From the NCBI RefSeq assembly GCF_900107375.1, contig NZ_FNPT01000001.1, forward strand, positions 1,240,001 through 1,304,000: DNA of 64,000 nt, in the 5' to 3' direction. Both the position numbers and the translations under genes were made by a program. This stretch comes from Lysobacter sp. yr284. GTDB lineage: Bacteria > Pseudomonadota > Gammaproteobacteria > Xanthomonadales > Xanthomonadaceae. Positions 15,874 to 32,100 of this stretch are shown here, piece after piece (within the stretch, counting starts at the first letter, position 1; the number at the start of each line of letters is the position of its first letter). Below the pieces are notes generated by a model. It made no database searches. It worked only from the letters and a program-made list of their open reading frames with translations, and had not been told where the DNA came from.

Positions 15874-16830
15874 ATGAGCAAGCCCTACAAAAGCACCCAA
15901 ACGGTCTGGGACAGCCGCTCCACCGTCCGCCGGCAGCAGCGCCGCATCCTCTCGGACGGCGACATCACCGGCTATCTGTTCCCGCCCGCCATCATCCCCT
16001 TGTGCGCCGACGAGCGCGTCTTGCGCCACGGCGAGCAGTTCAAGCGCCTGCTGCTGCAGCAATGCGCCTACAAGTACATGAGCGATGTCGCCCACGTCGA
16101 AACCGAAACCATCAACCGCGTCACGCTCGAGATCGTCAATCGCCGCGACGGGCTCGACCTGCCCGAGGACATGCGCTACGACGCCTACACGATCATCATC
16201 GACGAGGCCTACCACGCCTACGTCGCCGCTGATTTCGTGCGCCAAGTGAGCCAGCGCACCGGGGTGGCGCCGATCGCCGCGCCGCTGCACAGCGAATTGA
16301 CCAAGGCGATGGAGCGGGCCAAGCAATCGCTGCCCGAGCAGATGCACCGCAACTTCGACATCGTGGCGATCTGCGTCGGCGAGAACACGCTGACCCAGGA
16401 AATGCTGGCGATCACCCGCGATGAATCGATCTGCCCCTATCTGGACGAGGTGATGAGCGACCACGTGCGCGACGAAGGCCGCCACTGCGTCTTGTTCAGC
16501 GATCTGCTCGAATGCGTATGGGCGCAACTGCCCGAGGCGCAGAAGCTGGCCATCGGCGCGCTGCTGCCGGCGTTCCTTCTGGACTACATGCGCCCCGACC
16601 TGAATATCGCCTTCTTCCGCGAGATCCTCGTCGCCCTGGGCATGGACGCCGAGGAAGCCGCCGCCGCGGTTGCCGACGCCTATCCGCCGATGAGCACCGT
16701 CGAGATCGTCGCCGTCAACCCGATCCTCGGCCATCTGATCGGCATCCTCGAACGGCGCGGCGTGTTGGCGCATCCCCCTACCCACGCCGCCTTTCTTGAG
16801 GCGGGACTGATCCAGCAGCAAGCCGCGTGA
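15874..16830 (+). CDS. AurF-like diiron p-aminobenzoate N-oxygenase
   Basis: A 318-aa protein of the AurF family of non-haem diiron N-oxygenases, which oxidise p-aminobenzoate stepwise to p-nitrobenzoate in aureothin biosynthesis. All seven expected iron ligands can be placed: E76, E111 and H114 (DEAYHA), E170 (VGEN), and H197, E201, H204 (HVRDEGRH). From memory the AurF ligands are E101, E136, H139, E196, H223, E227 and H230, so the offset is a constant 25-26 residues; this strongly supports an intact di-iron centre. The next genes to its left make p-aminobenzoate, so the substrate is very likely p-aminobenzoate, its CoA ester or a carrier-bound form. Start: ATG 15874, 88 bp after pabA. The upstream in-frame ATG at 15742 lies inside pabA and is unlikely. 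The stop overlaps the MFS start (TGATG). Confidence 0.9.
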   Translation: MSKPYKSTQTVWDSRSTVRRQQRRILSDGDITGYLFPPAIIPLCADERVLRHGEQFKRLLLQQCAYKYMSDVAHVETETINRVTLEIVNRRDGLDLPEDMRYDAYTIIIDEAYHAYVAADFVRQVSQRTGVAPIAAPLHSELTKAMERAKQSLPEQMHRNFDIVAICVGENTLTQEMLAITRDESICPYLDEVMSDHVRDEGRHCVLFSDLLECVWAQLPEAQKLAIGALLPAFLLDYMRPDLNIAFFREILVALGMDAEEAAAAVADAYPPMSTVEIVAVNPILGHLIGILERRGVLAHPPTHAAFLEAGLIQQQAA

Positions 16831-18083
16831 TGAATCCACCACGGCGCTCGCTATTGGCACTGGTCACGCTGTGCCTGACCGTATTCATCGACGCCATCGG
16901 CGGTGCGTTGATCATTCCGATGCTGGGGCCGCTGATCGTCAACGACGGCGCGGCCAATCTGGTGCCGTGGGCGGCAGCGGGCGCCCGCAACGTCTACTAC
17001 GGCGCCAGTCTGGGCCTGTTCTCGCTGGCGATGTTCCTGGCCGCGCCGACGCTGGGCGCCTGGTCCGACCGGCGCGGGCGCAAACCGGTATTGCTGTGGT
17101 GCCTGGGCGGATCGCTGGCGGGCTATTTGATCAGTGCGCTGGCCCTGCATGCCGGCTCGATCTGGCTGTTCCTGGCCGGGCGCGTGGTCAACGGACTGAG
17201 CGCAGGCAGCGTCTCGGTCGCGGTCGCCGCGCTGCTCGACGCCGGAGCTGCGCAGGACAAGCAGCGGCAAATCGGCCGGATGATGTTTTTCGTCTCCGCC
17301 GGGCAGATATTGGGGCCGTTGATCGGCGGATTGCTGTCCGCAGACGGCGGACACCGGCTGTTGCAGCCGGTCACGCCCTTGTATTTCGCCGCGGCCCTGT
17401 CGCTGTTGGGGCTGGTGCTGATGTGGCGCGGATTCGGCGACCATCGTGTTTTCAACGACAGCGCTCCGCCGGACTGGACCGCCGGATTGCGGGCCCTGGC
17501 CGATGCGTTCGCCGAACCGGCGCTGCGCTCGGTGACGGTACCGTTCTTTCTGATGCAGCTGGGCTGGGTCACTTACTTCCAGTTCCTGGCGATCTTCCTG
17601 ATCCAGCGCCTGGGCTTCGAGGAAAGGGGCGTGGGCACCTATCTGATGCTGCTCGGATTCGGTTTCGCGCTCGCCTTCGGCGCCCTGGTCGGTCCGCTGG
17701 CGCGGCGCTTCGGTCCGACCCGCCCGTTGTTCGCAGCGATGGCCGCGATGAGCGCATTGATCGCGCTGGTCGTCGCCGGTGCGCATCCGTGGCTTACCTG
17801 GGCGGCCGCCCTGCCCTGTGCGATCGCCTATGGCGTGGCCTTTTCCGGCTTGATGGCCCTGCTCGCGCGCCAGGTCGGCTCCGACCGCCAGGGCATGATC
17901 ACCGGCGTGGCCGGCGCGCTGTGCGCGTTCAGCGCCGGGGTCTCCGGCGCCGCCGGCTGGCTCGCCGGCGCGGATGTCACGCTGCCCTTGTGGACGGCCA
18001 GCGCGCTGATCGGGGCGGGGCTGCTGATCGCGCTGCTGGAGCAACGCAAGTGGACGCCGGTGCCGGAGCCGGTCGAAGCATGA
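16830..18083 (+). CDS. MFS drug exporter, Tet/DHA1-like
   Basis: A 417-aa major facilitator with about 12 hydrophobic segments. The loop 2-3 motif GAWSDRRGRKPVLL (motif A) is clear, and the first helix carries FIDAIGGALIIPMLGP, similar to TetA-type DHA1 drug/H+ antiporters. It is placed in the inner membrane and probably exports the cluster product or a toxic aryl intermediate. The ATG at 16830 overlaps the AurF-like stop by one base; a GTG at 16827 is also possible. The stop overlaps the ABC-F start (ATGA), so the two are translationally coupled, which supports a shared self-protection role. The substrate is inferred from context only. Confidence 0.88.
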   Translation: MNPPRRSLLALVTLCLTVFIDAIGGALIIPMLGPLIVNDGAANLVPWAAAGARNVYYGASLGLFSLAMFLAAPTLGAWSDRRGRKPVLLWCLGGSLAGYLISALALHAGSIWLFLAGRVVNGLSAGSVSVAVAALLDAGAAQDKQRQIGRMMFFVSAGQILGPLIGGLLSADGGHRLLQPVTPLYFAAALSLLGLVLMWRGFGDHRVFNDSAPPDWTAGLRALADAFAEPALRSVTVPFFLMQLGWVTYFQFLAIFLIQRLGFEERGVGTYLMLLGFGFALAFGALVGPLARRFGPTRPLFAAMAAMSALIALVVAGAHPWLTWAAALPCAIAYGVAFSGLMALLARQVGSDRQGMITGVAGALCAFSAGVSGAAGWLAGADVTLPLWTASALIGAGLLIALLEQRKWTPVPEPVEA

Positions 18084-19714
18084 ACTCCTACGCACCCATC
18101 GAAACCGGCTTGCCCTTGGTGGCCGCGGACGGCCTGTGCTACAGCCTGCCCGACGGCACCGAATTGCTCCAGGACCTGAGCCTGCGCATCGGCCACGAGA
18201 AGGTCGGACTGATCGGCCCGAACGGCGTCGGCAAGAGCAGCCTGCTGCGCCTGCTCAACGGCGAGTTCGAGCCTACCGCCGGCAAGGTGCGCCACAGCGG
18301 CCGCTGGGGCTATCTGCCGCAGGAGGTCGCCGCGGACGAAGCGCGCAGCGTGGCCCAGGCCCTGGGCATACAGGCCCGGCTCGCGGCCCTGGCGCGGATC
18401 GAGGCCGGCGCTTGCGATACCGCCGATTTCGACCTGGTCGGCGAAGACGGCTGGACCCTGGCCGACCGCGCTGCCGCGACCCTGGCCTCGCTGGGGCTGG
18501 CGCACATCGGCCTGGAGCGCAGCCTGGCCAGCCTCAGCGGCGGCGAGCGTACGCGCGTGGCGTTGGGCGCGCTGCTGCTGGACGCCCCGGATCTGCTGCT
18601 GCTGGACGAGCCGACCAACCATCTCGACGCGGCCACGCGCGACACCCTGTATCGCAGCATCGAAGCCTGGTCCGGGGCGATGCTGGTCGTCACCCACGAC
18701 CGCGGCCTGCTGCGCCGCGTCGACCGCATCCTGCGCCTGAGCCGCAGCGGCCTGGACAGCTACGGCGGCAACTACGACGACTACCTGGCGCTGTCCGCCG
18801 CCGAAGAAGACGCCGCCAACCGCCGCCTCAAGGACGCCGAGCGCGAACTCGGAAAGGTGCGCCGGCAGCTGCAGGAAAGCCGCGAGAAACACCAGAACCG
18901 CGAGGCCGCCGGCCGCCGCGGCCGCAGCACCGGCAGCCAGTCCAAATTGTTCTACAACGCCCAGCGCGAACGCTCCACCCGCTCCAGCGCCGGCCTGGCC
19001 GTGCAGACCGAGCGCATGCTCGATGCCGCGCAGCAGCGTCTGCAAAGCTCGCGCGCGGCGGTCGAGGAATACGAACGCATTTCGGTGCCGCGCAACGCTG
19101 CCGCGGCCGCGCAGGGCAAGATCGCGCTGGCGCTCGAAGAAGTCAGCTATACGCCGCCGGGCGCCGATCGCCCCTTGTTCGACAACCTCAACCTGAGGCT
19201 GCTCGGCACCGAGCGCGTTGCGCTCGGCGGCGCCAACGGCACCGGCAAGACCACCTTGCTGCGCATCGTCCAGGGCGAACTGGCGCCGACCGGCGGCCGC
19301 GTCGTGCGCGGCGTCAAGCACATCGCCTACCTGGAACAGATCGGCAGTTCGCTGCACGCCGGCGATACGGTGCTGGAGAGTTTCCTGCGCGCCAACCCGG
19401 CCGTCAGCGAAGGCGATGCGCGGCAGCGGCTGGCGCATTTCCTGTTCTTCGGCGATGAAGTGTTCAAGCGCATCGGCGCCCTCAGCGGCGGCGAGCGCGT
19501 GCGCGTCGGCCTGGTGCGGGTGTTGCTGGGCGATCCGGCGCCGAGCCTGCTGCTGCTGGACGAACCCACCAACCATCTCGACCTCGACGCCATCGTCAGC
19601 ATCGAGAACGCGCTGCGCAGCTACACCGGCGCGCTGCTGGTGGTCTCCCACTCCCCCGACTTTCTGCGCAACGTCGGCGTCGACCGCGAATTCTCGATGC
19701 CCGAAAGGGCGTAA
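18080..19714 (+). CDS. ABC-F family ATPase, putative ribosome-protection/self-resistance protein
   Basis: A 544-aa soluble twin-ABC protein without membrane segments, so ABC-F and not a transporter. The first Walker A is GPNGVGKSSL (K52); the second is GGANGTGKTTL. Both cassettes have LSGGER signatures followed by LLLLDEPTNHLD. Between them lies a basic, helical linker of about 80 residues (around 250-340, with KVRRQLQESREKHQNREAAGRRGR), the part that in ABC-F proteins reaches the peptidyl transferase centre. ABC-F members inside antibiotic clusters often protect the producer's ribosome; others are housekeeping translation factors (EttA, Uup). This one is in the middle of the operon and coupled to the MFS gene, so self-resistance is the better reading, and it hints that the product may act on the 50S subunit. 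This target is inference. Confidence 0.9.
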   Translation: MNSYAPIETGLPLVAADGLCYSLPDGTELLQDLSLRIGHEKVGLIGPNGVGKSSLLRLLNGEFEPTAGKVRHSGRWGYLPQEVAADEARSVAQALGIQARLAALARIEAGACDTADFDLVGEDGWTLADRAAATLASLGLAHIGLERSLASLSGGERTRVALGALLLDAPDLLLLDEPTNHLDAATRDTLYRSIEAWSGAMLVVTHDRGLLRRVDRILRLSRSGLDSYGGNYDDYLALSAAEEDAANRRLKDAERELGKVRRQLQESREKHQNREAAGRRGRSTGSQSKLFYNAQRERSTRSSAGLAVQTERMLDAAQQRLQSSRAAVEEYERISVPRNAAAAAQGKIALALEEVSYTPPGADRPLFDNLNLRLLGTERVALGGANGTGKTTLLRIVQGELAPTGGRVVRGVKHIAYLEQIGSSLHAGDTVLESFLRANPAVSEGDARQRLAHFLFFGDEVFKRIGALSGGERVRVGLVRVLLGDPAPSLLLLDEPTNHLDLDAIVSIENALRSYTGALLVVSHSPDFLRNVGVDREFSMPERA

Positions 19715-19732
19715 ATCCACTGAAGGACCGTC

Positions 19733-20314
19733 ATGATCCTGCAACCGGAACGTTCGCTGCTGATTCTCTCCAACATCCAAGACGATCTCGTGCCGATCCT
19801 GCACGAAGGCGAGCGCGTGGTGAGTTACTGCGCATGGCTGGCCGGCGTGGCGCGCGAGTTCGACGTTCCGATCCTGCTCATGGAGCACAAGCGGCTGGGC
19901 GCCACGATGCCGGAAATCAAGCGCCTGACCGAGGGCGCGCCCAGCACCGAGATCGTCAGCTTCTCCTACCTGACCGATCCCAAGACCCGCTCCAGCATCC
20001 TCGACAGCGGCCGCGACCAGATCGTCCTGGCCGGCACCGAGACCCACATCAGCATCCTGCAGAGCGCCGCCGACGCGATCGACGCCGGGCTTCGCGCCTA
20101 TGTCGTCGGCGAGGCCTGCTCCACGCGCGACGTGGTGGACCACGCGGCGGCGCTCAAGCGCCTGCCGCAGCTGGGGGCGCAGGTGGTGACGCGCGAGATG
20201 GTGTTCTTCGAATGGCTGCCCTCGTCGGAGCACCCGCGTTATCGCGACATGAGCCTGCGCTTCGTCAAGCATCCCACCCCGCCGGATGCGGCGGCGATCG
20301 CGGCGGCGAGCTGA
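19733..20314 (+). CDS. Isochorismatase-fold hydrolase with degenerate catalytic triad
   Basis: A 193-aa protein of the isochorismatase-like cysteine-hydrolase superfamily, YcaC-like by its GTETHISILQSA and GLRAYVVGEACSTR blocks. The usual Asp-Lys-Cys triad seems lost. LIDxQ reads LSNIQ (Asn14 for Asp), the position of the Lys before the F-S motif is Ile74 (EIVSFS), and the nucleophile of THVCVLQ is Ser107 (THISILQ). A bulk hydrolase activity is therefore doubtful. It might be a pseudoenzyme, a binding or scaffold protein, or use Ser. The start has AAGGA eight bases upstream. It lies 18 bp after the ABC-F gene and 9 bp before the FAD-enzyme gene, so it is a true operon member. In the cluster context, handling of isochorismate or chorismate-derived compounds was considered, but the missing residues speak against it. 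Confidence 0.8.
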   Translation: MILQPERSLLILSNIQDDLVPILHEGERVVSYCAWLAGVAREFDVPILLMEHKRLGATMPEIKRLTEGAPSTEIVSFSYLTDPKTRSSILDSGRDQIVLAGTETHISILQSAADAIDAGLRAYVVGEACSTRDVVDHAAALKRLPQLGAQVVTREMVFFEWLPSSEHPRYRDMSLRFVKHPTPPDAAAIAAAS

Positions 20315-20323
20315 GGAGAGAGC

Positions 20324-21706
20324 ATGAACGGCAAACGCATCGCAGTCATCGGCGGCGGCGGCGCGGGCGCGACCGTGGCCTGGCGCCTGTCGCAACAGCA
20401 CCGGGTCACCCTGTTCGAGGCCGGACCGCGGCTCGGCGGCCATGCGCGCACCCTGCATGTCGCCGCCGAGGACGGATCGGTCGACATCGACACCGGCACC
20501 GAGCTGATCACCGAAAGGATGTCGCCCAACCTGTACGAGCTGCTGCGCATGTTGTCTGCGCAGACCTACGTCACGCCGCTGTCGTTCGGCGCGTCGTTCG
20601 GTCCCGGCGAATACTGGGAGAACGACTACCTGTGCGCGAGCCCGTTGTGGCGGCGGCTGCAGCCGGAGTGCCACGCCTTCCACGATGCGATGGGCGAGAT
20701 GCTCAACGAGCCGTTCGAGGCACAGGCGCGCTCCAGCATCGGCGAATTCGTCCGCCACAGGGGCTTCAGCGACGAGTTCATCAACAAGGCGCTGCTGCCG
20801 GTGTTCAGCACCTTCTCGGGAACGCGCGCGTCGCTGCTCGATTTCTCGCTGGCGTTCTGCGCGGTCTCGTTCAACGAAGGCATGCTGTCGTTCTTCCAGC
20901 CGCCGCTGTACCGCAAGATCCGCGGAGGCTTCGCCAGCTACATGGACAAGCTGCTGGCAACGACCGACGTCGAGGTGCGCACCGGCACGCCGGTGGCGCG
21001 GCTGCAGCGCGGCGGCGGCGCGGTCCACCTGGCCTGCGGCAACGGCGAGGAGGCGCGCTTCGACGAGGTGGTGATGGCGACCCATGCCGACATCGCCCTG
21101 TCCCTGCTCGAGGACGCCGACGCCGAGGAACGCGCACTGCTGGGCGGCTACGGCTACAACCGGGCCGAGTGCATCGTGCACAGCGAACAGGCGGTGCTGT
21201 GCCCCGATTTCCCGCGCCCGCCCGGCTTCGAATACCGCTATACCGGCGGCGAGGTCGACAGCGGCGAACAGTTGCCCGGCTCGATCACGCGCCACGTCGC
21301 CGTCACCAATCATCTGGATCCGGCCCGGGTCAAGCTGTTCGTGACGCTCAATCCAGAGCATCCGATCGATCCGGGCAAGGTCATCGCGCGCCTGGACTAC
21401 AAGCATGCCACGCTGCGCCCGGCCGACATGGCCGGCCGGCGCAAGCTGGCGGCGCTGCAGGGCCGCCGCGGCACTTGGTATTGCGGCATGGACACCACCA
21501 TCACCGGCCATGAGGGCGCCGTCGCCTCGGCCCTGGCGGTCGCCGACGCGATGGGCGCGCCTTACCCGTTCCGGCACCGGCCGTGGTCGCTGCGCCAGTT
21601 CCAGATCGTGCAGGGCGTGATGGGGCTGGCGGAGCCGCACGCGCCGGCACCGACGCCGCCCCCGCCGCAACGCAAATCGTCCGTCGCGGCTGAGGCGGAC
21701 GCGTGA
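20324..21706 (+). CDS. FAD-dependent amine-oxidase/desaturase-like oxidoreductase
   Basis: A 460-aa flavoprotein. The N-terminus IAVIGGGGAGATVAWRL is a Rossmann GxGxxG FAD-binding motif, followed by the conserved LFEAGPRLGGHART segment. The C-terminal GMDTTITGHEGAVASALAVA helps bind FAD. Overall it resembles the COG2907-type NAD/FAD-binding proteins and phytoene-desaturase/amine-oxidase relatives. The last about 35 residues are Pro/Ala-rich and probably disordered. Its role is not evident: it may oxidise or isomerise the polyene part of the polyketide, or act on the aryl nitrogen together with the AurF homologue. A strong ribosome binding site (GAGGAGAGAGC) precedes the ATG. The spacing of 9 bp from the previous gene and 45 bp to the NRPS supports membership in the operon. 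Confidence 0.82.
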   Translation: MNGKRIAVIGGGGAGATVAWRLSQQHRVTLFEAGPRLGGHARTLHVAAEDGSVDIDTGTELITERMSPNLYELLRMLSAQTYVTPLSFGASFGPGEYWENDYLCASPLWRRLQPECHAFHDAMGEMLNEPFEAQARSSIGEFVRHRGFSDEFINKALLPVFSTFSGTRASLLDFSLAFCAVSFNEGMLSFFQPPLYRKIRGGFASYMDKLLATTDVEVRTGTPVARLQRGGGAVHLACGNGEEARFDEVVMATHADIALSLLEDADAEERALLGGYGYNRAECIVHSEQAVLCPDFPRPPGFEYRYTGGEVDSGEQLPGSITRHVAVTNHLDPARVKLFVTLNPEHPIDPGKVIARLDYKHATLRPADMAGRRKLAALQGRRGTWYCGMDTTITGHEGAVASALAVADAMGAPYPFRHRPWSLRQFQIVQGVMGLAEPHAPAPTPPPPQRKSSVAAEADA

Positions 21707-21751
21707 CCCGGCCGCTCCCGCCCGCGTCCTTCCAGCCCTGACGCCTGTGCC

Positions 21752-29112
<7,361 letters not shown>

Positions 29113-29116
<4 letters not shown>

Positions 29117-32100
29117 GCCTGATCGCCTCCGACGCGGCCGGCCACGATCTGTGGCAACGCAATACCGCGGCCTTCCTCGCGCTCGAACAGGAAGGCGCGC
29201 TTGATCTGTGGCGGTGCCTGGAGGCCATGGGCGCCTGGCGCGGCGAACGCCTGTCGGCCGCGCAAACGCGCGAGCGGTTCGGCGTGGTGGCGCAGCATGC
29301 CGCGCTGTGGGACGAGCTGCTGGCGCTGCTGCATCGGCACGGCTGGCTGCAGCGCGAAGGCGATGCCTGGCGGCCGTCGCCATCGCCGCCGCAGCCCGCG
29401 CCGGCCCCGGCCGCGGCGGACTGGCCGGACATGTCCGGCCCGCGCGCGTTGCTGCAGCGCGTTCTCGCCTGCTATCCGCAGGTGCTCACCGGCGCCATGG
29501 AGCCGACCGCAGCGCTGTTTCCGCAAGGTTCGGGCGAACTGGTCGAAGGCCTGTACCGCGGTCCGGCGGCCCAGGCCCTCAACCGCATGATCGCCCAGCT
29601 GCTGCAGGCGCTGGCGCAGCGCCGCAGCGGGCGCCTGCGCGTATTGGAAGTCGGCGCCGGCACCGGCAGCACGTCGGCGGCGGCGCTGGCCGCGCTCGCG
29701 CCTTGGGCCGAGCGCGTCGAATACCTGTACACCGATCTGTCCGCGCACTTCGTCAATCGCGGCCGCAGCCAGTTCGGCGCGGCCTATCCGTTCGCGCGTT
29801 TCGCCCGCTTCGACCTGGAGCGCGACGCGCGCGAGCAGGACCTGGGCGCGCAGCAAGTCGATGTCGTGCTGGCGACCAACGTCCTGCACGCGACCAGCGA
29901 TGTCCCCCGCAGCCTCGCCCACATCGCGCCCCTGCTCGCCTCCGGCGGGTTGCTGGTGCTCAACGAGATGATGCAGCGCAACGACTTCTCCACCCTGGTG
30001 TTCGGCTTGACCCCGGGCTGGTGGGCGCACCGCGACGGGCTGCGAGATCCGGGATCGCCGATGTTGTCCGAGCAGGCCTGGCGCGCGGTGCTGGAACGCG
30101 GCGGTTGGCGGCGCAGCCATCTTCTGCCCGAGGGCGGCGGCCACGCCGGCCGCATCCTGGTGGCCGAATACGCCGGCCATGCCGCGGCCACCGCGGCGGC
30201 CGCGACGATCGCGCACGCCGGCCCGGAGCGCGCAGCGGACGCGGCAACGCCGCAGCAGCCGCCCGGCGATGCCCGCAGCCTGGTCCGCGGCATTCTCGCC
30301 GAGGTGCTGCGGATGCAGCCGCAACGGATCGCCGACGACGAGCATTTCGAGCGCTACGGCCTCGACTCGCTGATCGTGATGGAAGCGATGCGGCCGCTGG
30401 AGAAGGTGTTCGGCGAACTGCCCTCGACGCTGTTGTTCGAACATACCAGCGTGGCGCGCCTGGCCGCCTATTTCGAAAGCGAACATGCAGCGACGCTGCG
30501 CGCCGCCATCGCCCGGAACGCAGCGCCGCCGCCGGCGCCAGCCCCATCGCCGACGGACAGCGGCACGGCCGCCGCGAGCGTATCCGGCCATGCCGCGCCG
30601 CTGCCGGCAGCGGCGCCCCCGGCCGCCATGCCCGCGGCCCAGCGCGACGAAGCCGGCCACGACCCGGCGATCGCCGTGATCGGCATGAGCGGACGCTTCC
30701 CCGACGCGCCCGACCTGGAAACGTTCTGGCGCAACCTGCGCGAAGGCCGCAACTGCGTGCGCGAGATTCCAGCCGAGCGCTGGGACTGGCGCGAGCAGTT
30801 CGACCCCAAGGCGCGCGGCGAAGGCCGCAGCTACAGCAAATGGGGCGCCTTTCTCGACCAGGTGGACCGCTTCGACGCGGAGTTCTTCCGCATCACCCCG
30901 CGCGAAGCGCGGGCGATGGACCCGCAGGAGCGGCTGTTCCTGGAATGCGCTTATGCCGCGCTGGAAGACGCGGGCGCGGATTCGCGCCGGCTCGACGCCT
31001 GCGAGCGCCGCGCCGGCGTCTACGTCGGGGTGATGAACGGCGCCTATGGCTGGGTCGGCGCCGAGGCCGCGCGCGCCGGCGTCCACGGCACCGCCGATTC
31101 CAATTTCTGGTCGATCGCCAATCGCGTGTCCTATTGCCTGGACTTGCAGGGGCCGAGCCTGGCGGTCGACACCGCGTGCTCCTCCTCCCTCACCGCGATC
31201 CACCTCGCCTGCGAGGCGCTGCGGCGCGGCGAATGCGCGCTGGCGATCGCCGGCGGCGTCAACCTGATCCTGCATCCGCGCCAGTACGCGCGCCTGAGCG
31301 AATTGCGCATGCTCGCCGGCGACGACCGCTGCAAGGCCTTCGCCGACGACGCCGATGGTTTCGTCGATGGCGAAGGCGTCGGCGCGCTGGTGCTCAAGCC
31401 GCTGTCGGCGGCGCTGCGCGACGGCGACCGCATCCATGGCCTGCTGCGCGCATCCGCGCTCAACGCCGGCGGCCGCACCAGCGGTTACACCGTCCCCAAC
31501 CCCGACGCGCAAGCGCGCGTGGTCGGCGCGGCCCTGCAGCGCAGCGGCGTGGACCCGCGCTCGATCGGCTACGTCGAAGCGCACGGCACCGGCACCATGC
31601 TCGGCGATCCGATCGAACTGCGCGGGCTGAGCAAGGCCTTCGGCGGCCCGGAAGCCGAAACCTGCGCGGTCGGCTCGGTGAAATCCAATATCGGCCACCT
31701 CGAATCCGCAGCCGGCGTCGCCGGCGTCATCAAGGTGCTGCTGCAGCTGCAGGCCGGCGAGCTCGCACCTACCCTGCACGCGCAAACGCTCAATCCCAAG
31801 CTCGGCCTGGAAGGCACCCGCTTCCGCATCCAGCGCGAACTGGCGCCGTGGCCGCAGTTGCGCCTGGACGGACGATCGCTGCCGCGCCGCGCCGGAGTCA
31901 GTTCGTTCGGCGCCGGCGGCGCCAATGCGCATATCGTCGTGGAGCAGGCGCCGGCCGCGACCGCGCCGTCGTCGACGCAAGCCGGTCCGCTGCCGGTGCC
32001 GGTGTCGGCGCATTCGCCGCAAGCGCTGCACCTGCGTCTGCAGCAACTGGCGGCCTGGTGCCGGCGCCACCCGCAGACCGACCTGGCCGATATCGCCTGC

